Source: Elusimicrobiota bacterium (GTDB lineage Bacteria > Elusimicrobiota > Elusimicrobia > UBA1565 > UBA9628). Taken from it: 61,439 bases of DNA. The stretch is from assembly GCA_023249675.1 (NCBI GenBank), contig JAHFCE010000017.1, positions 1 to 61,439 on the forward strand. The letters are read 5' to 3'. The notes under the pieces were generated by a model that saw nothing but the letters and a program-made list of their open reading frames with translations, did not search any database and had not been told where the DNA came from. The number at the start of each line of letters is the position of its first letter. Position 1 is the first letter of the stretch. Shown in pieces: positions 16,584-24,149 of this stretch. A program made the translations under genes and the position numbers.

Positions 16584-19142
16584 TTACCGAATAGAGGCCA
16601 AACGGGCGCGGAGAGAAGCATTCCCGGGCTCCAAAGAAATCGCTGCCCGCAACTGCGTTTGCGCATCCGTCTTCCGCCCCAGGGACAAGTAGGCGTTGGC
16701 GAGGTTTACGCGCGGCGCCGCTCGGCGGGAATCCTGAGCCACGACGCCCTCGAGCTCGACGGCAGCCTGAGCCGCGCGCCCATTGGCCAGGAGAAGGCTT
16801 CCGTAAATGAAGCGGGCCTTCAAAAATGCGGGGCGCCGTTCCACGAGACTCGCGGCCCGCTTGAGGGCTTTCGGCGACCAGTCCCCTTTTGAGACATCCC
16901 CATCGAGCGCGCGCAGTTCCGCGAGATCATTCAAGACCGCCGGTTTCGGCCGTCCCGACTGGGTCGCGAGGGCGAGAAGATTGCGCTCGAGCGCCGCCGC
17001 TTCGGGCGAGATCTCGATTGCACGCACATAGGCGGCCTCCGCTTCGGGCCAGCGTTTGTCCATCATCAGCAGGTAGCCGAGGTTGTTCCAGTGATTCACA
17101 TTTTCCGGGAAAATCCTTGTCGCTTCGGCGAGAAGTTCCTGGGCGGCCGCCTTGTTCTTCGCGGGATCGCGCAAATAGAACGCGCTCAGGCCGTTCAGCA
17201 CGGGCTCCGAGAGAGGGTTCAGCGCCCACGCCGTCTCGAAGTAGCCTCCGGCCCGGTCAGGGCGTCCGAGTTGGGAGGCATACACGGTGCCGAGATTGAA
17301 AAAGATCTCGTCGTAGCCCGCGTTGGCCTTCAGGGCGCCCTCATACGCTTCGGCGGCTTTCGCCGCCTGTCCGGAGCGCGCGTAGACGTTGCCGAGCTCG
17401 TAGATCGAATTGACCTCGCGCGGGCCCCAGGCGCGCGAGTGCTCAAGAGAGCGCGCCGCGGCCGGCATGTTGCCCTGGCGAATCTCCTTGAACCCGGCGA
17501 AGTACCAGGCCTCGCGTTGCCAGAATCGCACCTGCCACCACGCCGCGTATAGGCTCACGCCGACCAACGCGGCGCCAAGGGCGCGTCGCGCTGGGAAAGG
17601 CGGCAGGCAGATCCGGAAGATTCCTCCATCCTTGGCCCCGCGCCCCATAGCCGTTCCCGCAAGCCACCAGAAGATGAACGCGGGTACGGCGAAATGTAAA
17701 GACACATTGAGAAGATTGTCGGCGAGCACCGCCGCGACGCCGGCGACAGCGCCGATCCAGATCGGATCCCCGCCCGCCCTCGTTTTCGACCAGCGTCGCG
17801 CGCTCAGGAAGAACGTCGTCCACAACCACAAAAAAGCGCCGAGCCCGAGCAGTCCGGTCTGCGAAAACACCTCGAGGATCTCATTGTGCGAGTTGTTCGC
17901 GTGCGTGCGCATGGTGTGATAGAACTTGTCGGCGTGCAGGAGGCTGCCTTGGTAGAATGGGTAGAACAGCTCAAAGAGCCCGCCGCCTTTTCCCAGCAGC
18001 GGCGCCTCGCTTCCCATCATCCACGCCGAAGTCCAAATCAAAACGCGCTGATGCCACGGGCTGTAAAAGCCGTCGCGCTTGATGATGCCCGAAAACTCGG
18101 TCAGTCGGCCGACGAAGGTCGGCGTGTAGCCGGCCGAGATCGTGCTGGCAGGCCAGGCGAGGGCGAGCGCCAGCCCCAAGCCGAACAAGAGCCCGACGTC
18201 GCGCGGCTCTTCCCGGAGCCGCGCGCGCAGCCGCGGCGACAGCGCGAGTGCTGCCACGCCGACCGCGGCCCCGCCCCACGAGGAGCGCGTCAAAGTCGCG
18301 AGTAAAGCCGCCTCAAGAATCAGAAACAGGCTGCCGTACGCCCAGCGGCGCGCGCCCGACTTCTCCACGAGAAAAAGAGCCAGGACCGAGGGCATCAAGG
18401 CCGCGTTGTAGGTCGAGAGAAAGTTGGGGTTGCCGAAGGTCGAGACCGCGCGGCCGCCGTAGGGATTGAGGACGTTGGGCCAGACCAACTCGTAGTTGAA
18501 GTACTGGCACACGCCGTACATCGATGCGAGAACACCCGTCGCGAAAGCCAAATGCAGGAAATCGATGATGCGGCCGCGCCGGCACAGCCAACCCGCAGCG
18601 CTCAGCCCCGCGATCCACACGCAGGCGCCGTAGGGATCCCAGGCGAGAGCGAAGAAGTCTTCGGTGGCAGCGCCGGCGCGCGTGCGCGCTGACGGGAACG
18701 CGACCCAAAGCAGGCCCCAAAAACAGACGAAGGCGATCCAGGGGCCAAGAGCCACATCGGAGGAGCCGTCATCCTCGGCGGCGGTCGACGCGGCGAGCCA
18801 GAATGAGGCCGCACAGGTCACGAGAAGAAACATTCCCCCGCGCGCGCCTTCCGCGGCCATCGACGGCCGGAAGAACTCCACGTGGCCGAAATACGCGCGC
18901 AGCCAGCTCGCGGCCCATACAACGATGAACGCGGCCAGGGGCCACTCGATGGGAAGCCTGGGCAGTTTCGCGCCCTCAGGGCGCTGCGTTTCGCGCCAAA
19001 CCCAGGCCGCGAAGGCGAGCGCCACCGCGATGTTGAGCAGCGCGATCTGCGACACATAAGGGTTGCGAGTCAGGTTGGTGAAGAACAGCAGGGGGCACAA
19101 GAAATGCGCCGTCACCAGCAGCCACCGGCGGGCCGTATTCAT
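16584..19142 (-). CDS. O-antigen ligase-like (Wzy_C) membrane protein with TPR tail
   Basis: An 852-residue protein. The first half has about ten to twelve hydrophobic segments and the Wzy_C/WaaL signature region (NNSHNEILEVFSQTGLLG near residue 410). The second half contains several TPR repeats (NSIYELGNVYARSGQAAKAAEAYEGAL and similar). Such fusions are polymerases or ligases acting on polysaccharides, or O-linked glycosylation of pilins. Being directly upstream of the pilus operon on the same strand makes pilin glycosylation a fair guess, not proven. TTG 19160 is an alternative start. Confidence 0.7.
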   Translation of the reverse strand: MNTARRWLLVTAHFLCPLLFFTNLTRNPYVSQIALLNIAVALAFAAWVWRETQRPEGAKLPRLPIEWPLAAFIVVWAASWLRAYFGHVEFFRPSMAAEGARGGMFLLVTCAASFWLAASTAAEDDGSSDVALGPWIAFVCFWGLLWVAFPSARTRAGAATEDFFALAWDPYGACVWIAGLSAAGWLCRRGRIIDFLHLAFATGVLASMYGVCQYFNYELVWPNVLNPYGGRAVSTFGNPNFLSTYNAALMPSVLALFLVEKSGARRWAYGSLFLILEAALLATLTRSSWGGAAVGVAALALSPRLRARLREEPRDVGLLFGLGLALALAWPASTISAGYTPTFVGRLTEFSGIIKRDGFYSPWHQRVLIWTSAWMMGSEAPLLGKGGGLFELFYPFYQGSLLHADKFYHTMRTHANNSHNEILEVFSQTGLLGLGAFLWLWTTFFLSARRWSKTRAGGDPIWIGAVAGVAAVLADNLLNVSLHFAVPAFIFWWLAGTAMGRGAKDGGIFRICLPPFPARRALGAALVGVSLYAAWWQVRFWQREAWYFAGFKEIRQGNMPAAARSLEHSRAWGPREVNSIYELGNVYARSGQAAKAAEAYEGALKANAGYDEIFFNLGTVYASQLGRPDRAGGYFETAWALNPLSEPVLNGLSAFYLRDPAKNKAAAQELLAEATRIFPENVNHWNNLGYLLMMDKRWPEAEAAYVRAIEISPEAAALERNLLALATQSGRPKPAVLNDLAELRALDGDVSKGDWSPKALKRAASLVERRPAFLKARFIYGSLLLANGRAAQAAVELEGVVAQDSRRAAPRVNLANAYLSLGRKTDAQTQLRAAISLEPGNASLRARLASIR

Positions 19143-19187
19143 TGGGGAAAAGACTAGCAAATAGCTAATTTGCGTGATGCCGCGCGA

Positions 19188-19412
19188 TCAGGTGTTGATC
19201 TGAACCAGCTTCAGGCGCCCGCCCGCGCCGCTCTTGATGGTGACGGAAGCCTTATGGACGCCGAAATGCCCGGCGATCAATCCCGCGAGTTCGGCATTGG
19301 CTTTACCATCAACGGGAGGCGCTTTGACACGGGCGAGCCAGGTTCCGTCGCGCAATTCCTCAAGCGTGGGAGCTCGGGCGTTCGGCTTGACTTTGACTCG
19401 GATCGTCTTCAA
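19188..19412 (-). CDS. DUF167 (YggU) family small protein
   Basis: A 74-residue protein matching DUF167: IRVKVKPNAR at the start, VKAPPVDGKANAEL in the middle, SGAGGRLKLVQI at the end. Function is unknown in the family. In-frame GTG 19442 lies inside the tRNA gene, so the plausible start is TTG 19412, only six bases after the tRNA 3' end and without a Shine-Dalgarno. It is probably co-transcribed with the tRNA. Confidence 0.8.
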   Translation of the reverse strand: MKTIRVKVKPNARAPTLEELRDGTWLARVKAPPVDGKANAELAGLIAGHFGVHKASVTIKSGAGGRLKLVQINT

Positions 19413-19417
19413 ATCTA

Positions 19418-19489
19418 AGCCGGGGATGGGATTCGAACCCACGACCTGCTGTTTACGAAACAGCTGCTCTACCGTTGAGCTACCCCGGC
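19418..19489 (-). tRNA. tRNA-Thr (anticodon CGT)
   Basis: A full cloverleaf on the minus strand: 7-bp acceptor GCCGGGG/CCCCGGC, D stem GCTC/GAGC, anticodon stem GCTGT/ACAGC with loop TTCGTAA (anticodon CGT), and T stem GTGGG/CCCAT with loop TTCGAAT. Length is 72 bases including the discriminator T. No CCA is encoded. Confidence 0.95.
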
Positions 19490-19498
19490 AACGGGCCT

Positions 19499-19507
19499 AG
19501 TCTACCA
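19499..19507 (-). promoter_or_regulatory. Extended -10 promoter of tRNA-Thr
   Basis: TGG-TAGACT on the minus strand, 9 bases before the mature tRNA 5' end, preceded by a T-run. The transcript would begin almost at the mature end and run on into the DUF167 gene. Confidence 0.5.
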
Positions 19508-19519
19508 AAAATCTCATCA

Positions 19520-20245
19520 CTACAGACCGAGGTAAGCCTTCTGCACCGCAGGATCCTTCAGCAACGCGGCGCTGTCCGCCGCGGCCACGATCTCTCCGGT
19601 TTCAAGCACGTAGGCGCGCGCGGAGGCGCGCAGGGCGCGCTTGGCGTTCTGCTCGACGAGGAAGACGGTCACGCCTTCCTTGTTGATCAGCTCGATGATC
19701 TCGAAAATCTTGTCCACGACCACGGGCGCCAAGCCCATCGAAGGCTCATCAAGCATCAGGAGCTTGGGCGCGGCCATCAAAGCTCGGCCCATCGCGAGCA
19801 TCTGCTGCTCGCCCCCGGATAAGGTGCCACCGAGCTGCGAGCGGCGCTTGCCCAGCACCGGAAAGAGGTGAAAGACGTGGTCGTACTCGCGCGAGAGGTC
19901 CTTCTCACGGCGCGAGTAGGCGCCCATCTCGAGGTTTTCCATGACGGAGAGGCGCGAGAAAATGCGGCGGCCTTCCGGCACGAGCGAGAGGCCCATGCGC
20001 ATGATCTGGTCGGGCGGCAGGCCGGGCAGGTCGCGGCCTTGAAAGCGGACAACGCCTTTTTCGGGTTTCAGCAGGCCGGCCACAGTCTTCATGATCGTGG
20101 TCTTGCCCGCGCCGTTGTTGCCGATGAGGGCCACGACCTCGCCGGCGCGCACCTCGAGACAGACGCCCTTCAGCGCGCGTATCTTTTTGCCGTACACGGC
20201 GTGCACGCCTTTAAGCTCGAGCATCGCGGGAGGCCCCGTCGTCAT
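19520..20245 (-). CDS. livF: Branched-chain amino-acid ABC transporter ATPase LivF
   Basis: A 241-residue ABC ATPase with Walker A GNNGAGKTT, signature LSGGEQQMLAMGRAL, Walker B LLMLDEPSMGLAP and the H-loop position taken by Gln (FLVEQNAKRAL), which is typical of LivF. It partners with LivG on the cytoplasmic side. ATG 20245 overlaps the livG stop (ATGA). Last gene of livKHMGF. Confidence 0.95.
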   Translation of the reverse strand: MTTGPPAMLELKGVHAVYGKKIRALKGVCLEVRAGEVVALIGNNGAGKTTIMKTVAGLLKPEKGVVRFQGRDLPGLPPDQIMRMGLSLVPEGRRIFSRLSVMENLEMGAYSRREKDLSREYDHVFHLFPVLGKRRSQLGGTLSGGEQQMLAMGRALMAAPKLLMLDEPSMGLAPVVVDKIFEIIELINKEGVTVFLVEQNAKRALRASARAYVLETGEIVAAADSAALLKDPAVQKAYLGL

Positions 20246-21033
20246 TGCGCGCCCTCCTTGCCGAGATAGGCCTCGATGACGCGCGCGTTGGCGACCACTT
20301 CCTTAGGCTTGCCCTCGGCGATCTTCACGCCGTAGTCGAAGACAAACACGCGGTCGGAAATGTCCATGACGACGCGCATCTGGTGCTCGATGAGCAGGAC
20401 GGTCACCCCGCGCTCGCGGACTTTACGCACGAGTGCGACGAGGTCCTGCGATTCGGTCGAGTTCATGCCGGCGGTCGGCTCATCGAGAATGAGGAGCTTC
20501 GGCTCGGAAGCGAGCGCGCGGGCGATCTCGAGTTTGCGTTGGGCGCCGTACGGAAGGTTTTTAGCCAGCTCGTTGCCCAGAGCTTTCAGACCGACGAACT
20601 CGAGGTGTTCTTTGGCCGCCGTCTCGATGGCTTTTTCCTCGTTCCTAAATGCGGCGCTGCGCAGCAGCGGACCAAGCAGAAACTGAGCGGTGCGCGTGTG
20701 GCGGCCGACCATGACGTTCTCCAGGGCTGTCATGTGGGCGAAGAGGCGGATATTTTGGAAAGTACGGGCCACACCTGCGGCCACAATGTCGTGGCTCGCC
20801 ATGCCGCGCAGTTCCCGGCCGTTGAAGAGGATCTCCCCGCGCGTGCCGGGATAGACGCCCGTCAACACGTTAAAAAAAGTGGTTTTGCCCGCCCCGTTCG
20901 GTCCGATCACTGAGACGATCTCGCCCTCATGGATCGAGAGGTTGACTTGATCGACGGCCTTGAGGCCGCCGAAATGCTGGGCGAGATCCTTCACCTCGAG
21001 GAGGACGCGTCCATGCGGCGCTTTTGTCGTCAT
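20242..21033 (-). CDS. livG: Branched-chain amino-acid ABC transporter ATPase LivG
   Basis: A 263-residue ABC ATPase: Walker A GPNGAGKTTFFN, the long LivG insert (TFQNIRLFAHMTALENVMVGRH), signature-like NLPYGAQRKLEIARAL, Walker B LLILDEPTAGMN, and LIEHQMRVVMDISDRVFVFDYG. Start ATG 21033 overlaps livM; the longer in-frame extension is livM shadow. Confidence 0.95.
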   Translation of the reverse strand: MTTKAPHGRVLLEVKDLAQHFGGLKAVDQVNLSIHEGEIVSVIGPNGAGKTTFFNVLTGVYPGTRGEILFNGRELRGMASHDIVAAGVARTFQNIRLFAHMTALENVMVGRHTRTAQFLLGPLLRSAAFRNEEKAIETAAKEHLEFVGLKALGNELAKNLPYGAQRKLEIARALASEPKLLILDEPTAGMNSTESQDLVALVRKVRERGVTVLLIEHQMRVVMDISDRVFVFDYGVKIAEGKPKEVVANARVIEAYLGKEGAQ

Positions 21034-21992
21034 GAGGTCAGTTCCGCCTCGCGCCGGGAGGACGGAAGGATGCCCTGCGGCCGGAACAAGGTGACGAGGA
21101 CCAGGATGAGCCCGAAGAAGAGGTAGCGGTAGTTGATCCAGTCCGCCGACAGCTTCCACTGCATGAGTGGAGGAAAGCCCACGAGGACGAGCGCGCCGAG
21201 GAGCACGCCCGCAATCGAGCCCATGCCGCCGAGCACGACGATGGAGACGACGAGGATCGATTCCCAGAAGACGAAGGATTCAGGAGTCACGAACTGCTCC
21301 CACTGGGCGAACAGGCCGCCCGCCAGGCCCGCATAGGCCGCGGAGATCGTGAAGGCAAGCAGCTTGTAGTGGCGAACCGGAATGCCGGAGAGGCGCGCGG
21401 CGATTTCATCCTCGCGAATAGCCACCCAAGCGCGGCCGACACGCGAGTTCTCGAGGCGTTTCGCCGCGACGACCCCGGCCGCGACCGCGAGCAGGATCAG
21501 CAGGTAGTACTGGATGTTCGGGTCGTCGGAAAGGAAGTTGAGTGGGCGCCAAGGCGCCAGTTGCAGGCCCTTGGGGCCATTCGTGAACGCGTCCAAGTTG
21601 TTGATGGTCAGGCGCGCAATTTCGCCAAAGCCCATCGTCACGACCGCGAGGTAATCTCCGCGCAGACGGAGAATGGTCAGGCCGAGGAGCGCGCGGACCG
21701 CGAGCGTGACGACCATGGCAAGGCCCAGCGCAAGCAGGGCGGGCACGCCCGCGCGCATCGCGATCGCCGTCGTGTACGCGCCGATCGCGTAGAACGCGAT
21801 AAAACCGAGGTCGAAGAGCCCGACGTAGCCGAGCGTGAAGTTCAGGCCGAGTCCTAGGATCATGAACAGACCGATCACGCCGCCGACGCGCACAAGATAT
21901 TGAGCGTCGAGCGTCGCCGCAAGAAACGGAAACGCGGCAGCAAGCGCCAAGGCCGTCCATGGCGTCCAACGCCAACGGAGCATTTTGCTCAC
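21030..21992 (-). CDS. livM: Branched-chain amino-acid ABC transporter permease LivM
   Basis: A 320-residue permease with about eight to nine membrane segments and LivM hallmarks (LGLNFTLGYVGLFDLGFIAFYAIGAY; VVTMGFGEIARL; GGMGSIAGVLLGA). GTG 21992 overlaps the livH stop by 4 bases and has GGAGAAA five bases upstream, so it is preferred to ATG 21983. Confidence 0.93.
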   Translation of the reverse strand: MSKMLRWRWTPWTALALAAAFPFLAATLDAQYLVRVGGVIGLFMILGLGLNFTLGYVGLFDLGFIAFYAIGAYTTAIAMRAGVPALLALGLAMVVTLAVRALLGLTILRLRGDYLAVVTMGFGEIARLTINNLDAFTNGPKGLQLAPWRPLNFLSDDPNIQYYLLILLAVAAGVVAAKRLENSRVGRAWVAIREDEIAARLSGIPVRHYKLLAFTISAAYAGLAGGLFAQWEQFVTPESFVFWESILVVSIVVLGGMGSIAGVLLGALVLVGFPPLMQWKLSADWINYRYLFFGLILVLVTLFRPQGILPSSRREAELTS

Positions 21993-22888
21993 ACTTTCTC
22001 CGCGATCTTCTCGCCGAGCAGTCCCGAGGGGCGGACCAGAAGAACGATGATGAGGACCGTGAAGGCGATGACGTCGCGCCATTGCGCACCGTTGGGGATG
22101 TAGCCGGAGGCGAGGACTTCGAGGATGCCGAGGATGAAGCCTCCCAACACAGCGCCCCTGATATTGCCGATGCCGCCGAGCACAGCCGCGGTGAATGCCT
22201 TGGCGCCCGGCAGAAAGCCGAGATTGTACTTGATCGAACCGTAGTTCATCCCATAGAGCACCCCCGCCGCGCCGCCAAGAGCGCCGCCGATGAAAAACGT
22301 CAGCGCGATGATGTAATCGGGGTTGATGCCCATCAGGCCCGCCGTCTGGATGTCATCGGAGCAAGCGCGCATCGCCTTGCCCAGTTTCGTGCGCTCCACG
22401 AAGAAGTGAAGCAGGCCCATGAGGATGAGAGCCGCGGCGAGGATGGTGATCTGCAGCGTGCTGATCGTGGCGCCGAAGACGGGAACCTGGCCGATCGCGA
22501 CGGGCTCGGGGAAGCGCAGGGACTGGGTGCTGATCCAAAGGAAGACGCCGTTCTGGAGGATAATGGAGACGCCGATCGCAGAGATGAGGGGTGCCAGCCG
22601 CGAGATGTGACGCAGCGGCCGGTAGGCGAAGCGCTCGACGAGCACATTGATGACCCCCGCGCCTGCCATGCTCAGGATGAACATGCCGACGAGGCCGACA
22701 ACACCTGTGCCAAAGATCGCCGGAAGCAAGGCGGCCAGGCCGAGCGCCATGAACGCGCCGAGCATCAGCACTTCGCTGTGGGCGAAGTTGATCATGGCGA
22801 GGATGCCGTAGACGAGGGTGTAGCCGAGCGCGATCAGGGAATAGATGGCGCCGAGCGTCAAGGCGTTGACAAGTTGCTGGATCAGCAC
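21989..22888 (-). CDS. livH: Branched-chain amino-acid ABC transporter permease LivH
   Basis: A 299-residue permease with eight or so membrane segments: NALTLGAIYSLIALGYTLVYG near the start and AVLGGIGNIRGAVLGG near the end, both LivH signatures. It forms the inner-membrane channel with LivM. Only 4 bases separate it from livK. Confidence 0.95.
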   Translation of the reverse strand: MLIQQLVNALTLGAIYSLIALGYTLVYGILAMINFAHSEVLMLGAFMALGLAALLPAIFGTGVVGLVGMFILSMAGAGVINVLVERFAYRPLRHISRLAPLISAIGVSIILQNGVFLWISTQSLRFPEPVAIGQVPVFGATISTLQITILAAALILMGLLHFFVERTKLGKAMRACSDDIQTAGLMGINPDYIIALTFFIGGALGGAAGVLYGMNYGSIKYNLGFLPGAKAFTAAVLGGIGNIRGAVLGGFILGILEVLASGYIPNGAQWRDVIAFTVLIIVLLVRPSGLLGEKIAEKV

Positions 22889-22892
22889 GGCA

Positions 22893-24053
22893 TTACTTGA
22901 CGGATGGGAACGTGTGGTCCTGAGCGTGGGCGCGCGTCATCGTCACGATCTTATTGAGGGTGTCGCCCTTGTCATCGAAGGTCGTTGTGCCGAGGACGCC
23001 GGTGTACTTGGTTTTCTTCAGCTCCGCGATGACCTTGACCCGGTCCGGAGAGCCTGCGCGCTCCATCGCCGCGAAAATGACTTGGGCGGCCTCGTAGCCG
23101 AAATGGTCGAAGGGTTTGAGCTCCTCGCCCGAGCCCGTCCAGCGCTTCTTGTAGCTGTCCACGAATGCCTTGGCGCTGGGCAGCTCCTCGACGGGCACGC
23201 CGACGATCGAAAGATACGCGCCGTCGGCCGAGTCGCCGGCGACGTCGAATATTCCGGAAGTCTTGGCGCCGTCGCCGGAAATGAACACGAACGGGTCGTT
23301 GAGACCGAGCTCGCGCATCTGCTTCAAGAGGAGACCCGCCTCGGTGTAGAGGCCGCCGAAGTAGATGCCTTGGGGCTTAGAAACATCGCTCTTGATTTTA
23401 GTGAGGAGAGCCTTGAAGTCCTTGTCGCCCACGGAGATGCCATCCTCGCTGACGATCTTGCCGCTCAACCTGAGGAAGGTCTTCTGGAATTGCTCGGCCA
23501 GGCCCTGACCGTACGGAGTCTTGTCGTGAAGCAAGGTCATGCGGCGCAGGCCGAGACGAGTGTAGGCGAACGTCGCGGCGTAGGAGCCCTGCACATCGTC
23601 GGTCGGCACCACGCGGAACACCATGCGCGGGCCAAACCAGTCCTTCGAGTTCTGCTGGGCGGTGACCTCGGGATTCGTCGCCGCGGGAGAGACCATCGCC
23701 ACGGGAGCTCGCGCGTAGACCTTCGCGGCCGGGATCGCGCTGCCGGAGTTGTAATGTCCGATGACCGCGACGACGCGCGGATCTGAAATGATTAAGTTGG
23801 CCACATTGACGGCTTCCTTGGGGTCGGCGCGGTCATCGTAGGGCGCTGCAACGAGCTTGTAAGGGAAGCGCTTGGCGGCGTTGGCTTCCTCGACCGCCAT
23901 TTCGACAGCACGGCGCAGGCCCTGGCCTTCTGTGCCCATGTCTCCGGTGAGCGGCACGGCCACGGCGATCTTGACCGATTTTTCTTTAGGACCGCAGGCG
24001 GCGACGAAGACGATGGCCGTCACGGCAGCGGCAAAACGGAAGATGCTAGTCAT
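22893..24053 (-). CDS. livK: Branched-chain amino-acid-binding lipoprotein LivK-like
   Basis: A 386-residue periplasmic-binding protein of the Leu/Ile/Val family. The signal peptide ends in a lipobox (FVAACGPK, Cys20), so it is membrane-tethered. IAVAVPLTGDMGTEGQGLRRAVEMAV and VIGHYNSGSAIPAAKVYARA are ligand-pocket regions. Ligand specificity could be another amino acid or amide. The leader has AGGAG before ATG. Confidence 0.9.
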   Translation of the reverse strand: MTSIFRFAAAVTAIVFVAACGPKEKSVKIAVAVPLTGDMGTEGQGLRRAVEMAVEEANAAKRFPYKLVAAPYDDRADPKEAVNVANLIISDPRVVAVIGHYNSGSAIPAAKVYARAPVAMVSPAATNPEVTAQQNSKDWFGPRMVFRVVPTDDVQGSYAATFAYTRLGLRRMTLLHDKTPYGQGLAEQFQKTFLRLSGKIVSEDGISVGDKDFKALLTKIKSDVSKPQGIYFGGLYTEAGLLLKQMRELGLNDPFVFISGDGAKTSGIFDVAGDSADGAYLSIVGVPVEELPSAKAFVDSYKKRWTGSGEELKPFDHFGYEAAQVIFAAMERAGSPDRVKVIAELKKTKYTGVLGTTTFDDKGDTLNKIVTMTRAHAQDHTFPSVK

Positions 24054-24132
24054 GGTTTTTCTCCTGGCCGATTATGCCTCATTGAGTTCCTTCTTGTCCA
24101 ACAATGGGGCGCGACCGACCGGGCTGCGTCCG

Positions 24133-24141
24133 TGGTATAAT
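24133..24141 (+). promoter_or_regulatory. Extended -10 promoter of the hopanoid operon
   Basis: TGG-TATAAT, a perfect -10 with extension, ending 8 bases before ATG 24150. No recognisable -35. The first base of the mRNA should fall within a few bases of the start codon. Confidence 0.6.
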
Positions 24142-24149
24142 TTCGAGGC

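Noticed and set aside
19413-19442. N-terminal extension of the DUF167 protein into the tRNA
   Set aside because: The GTG at 19442 lies within the T arm of tRNA-Thr; the family begins near IRVKV, so the extension is not real.
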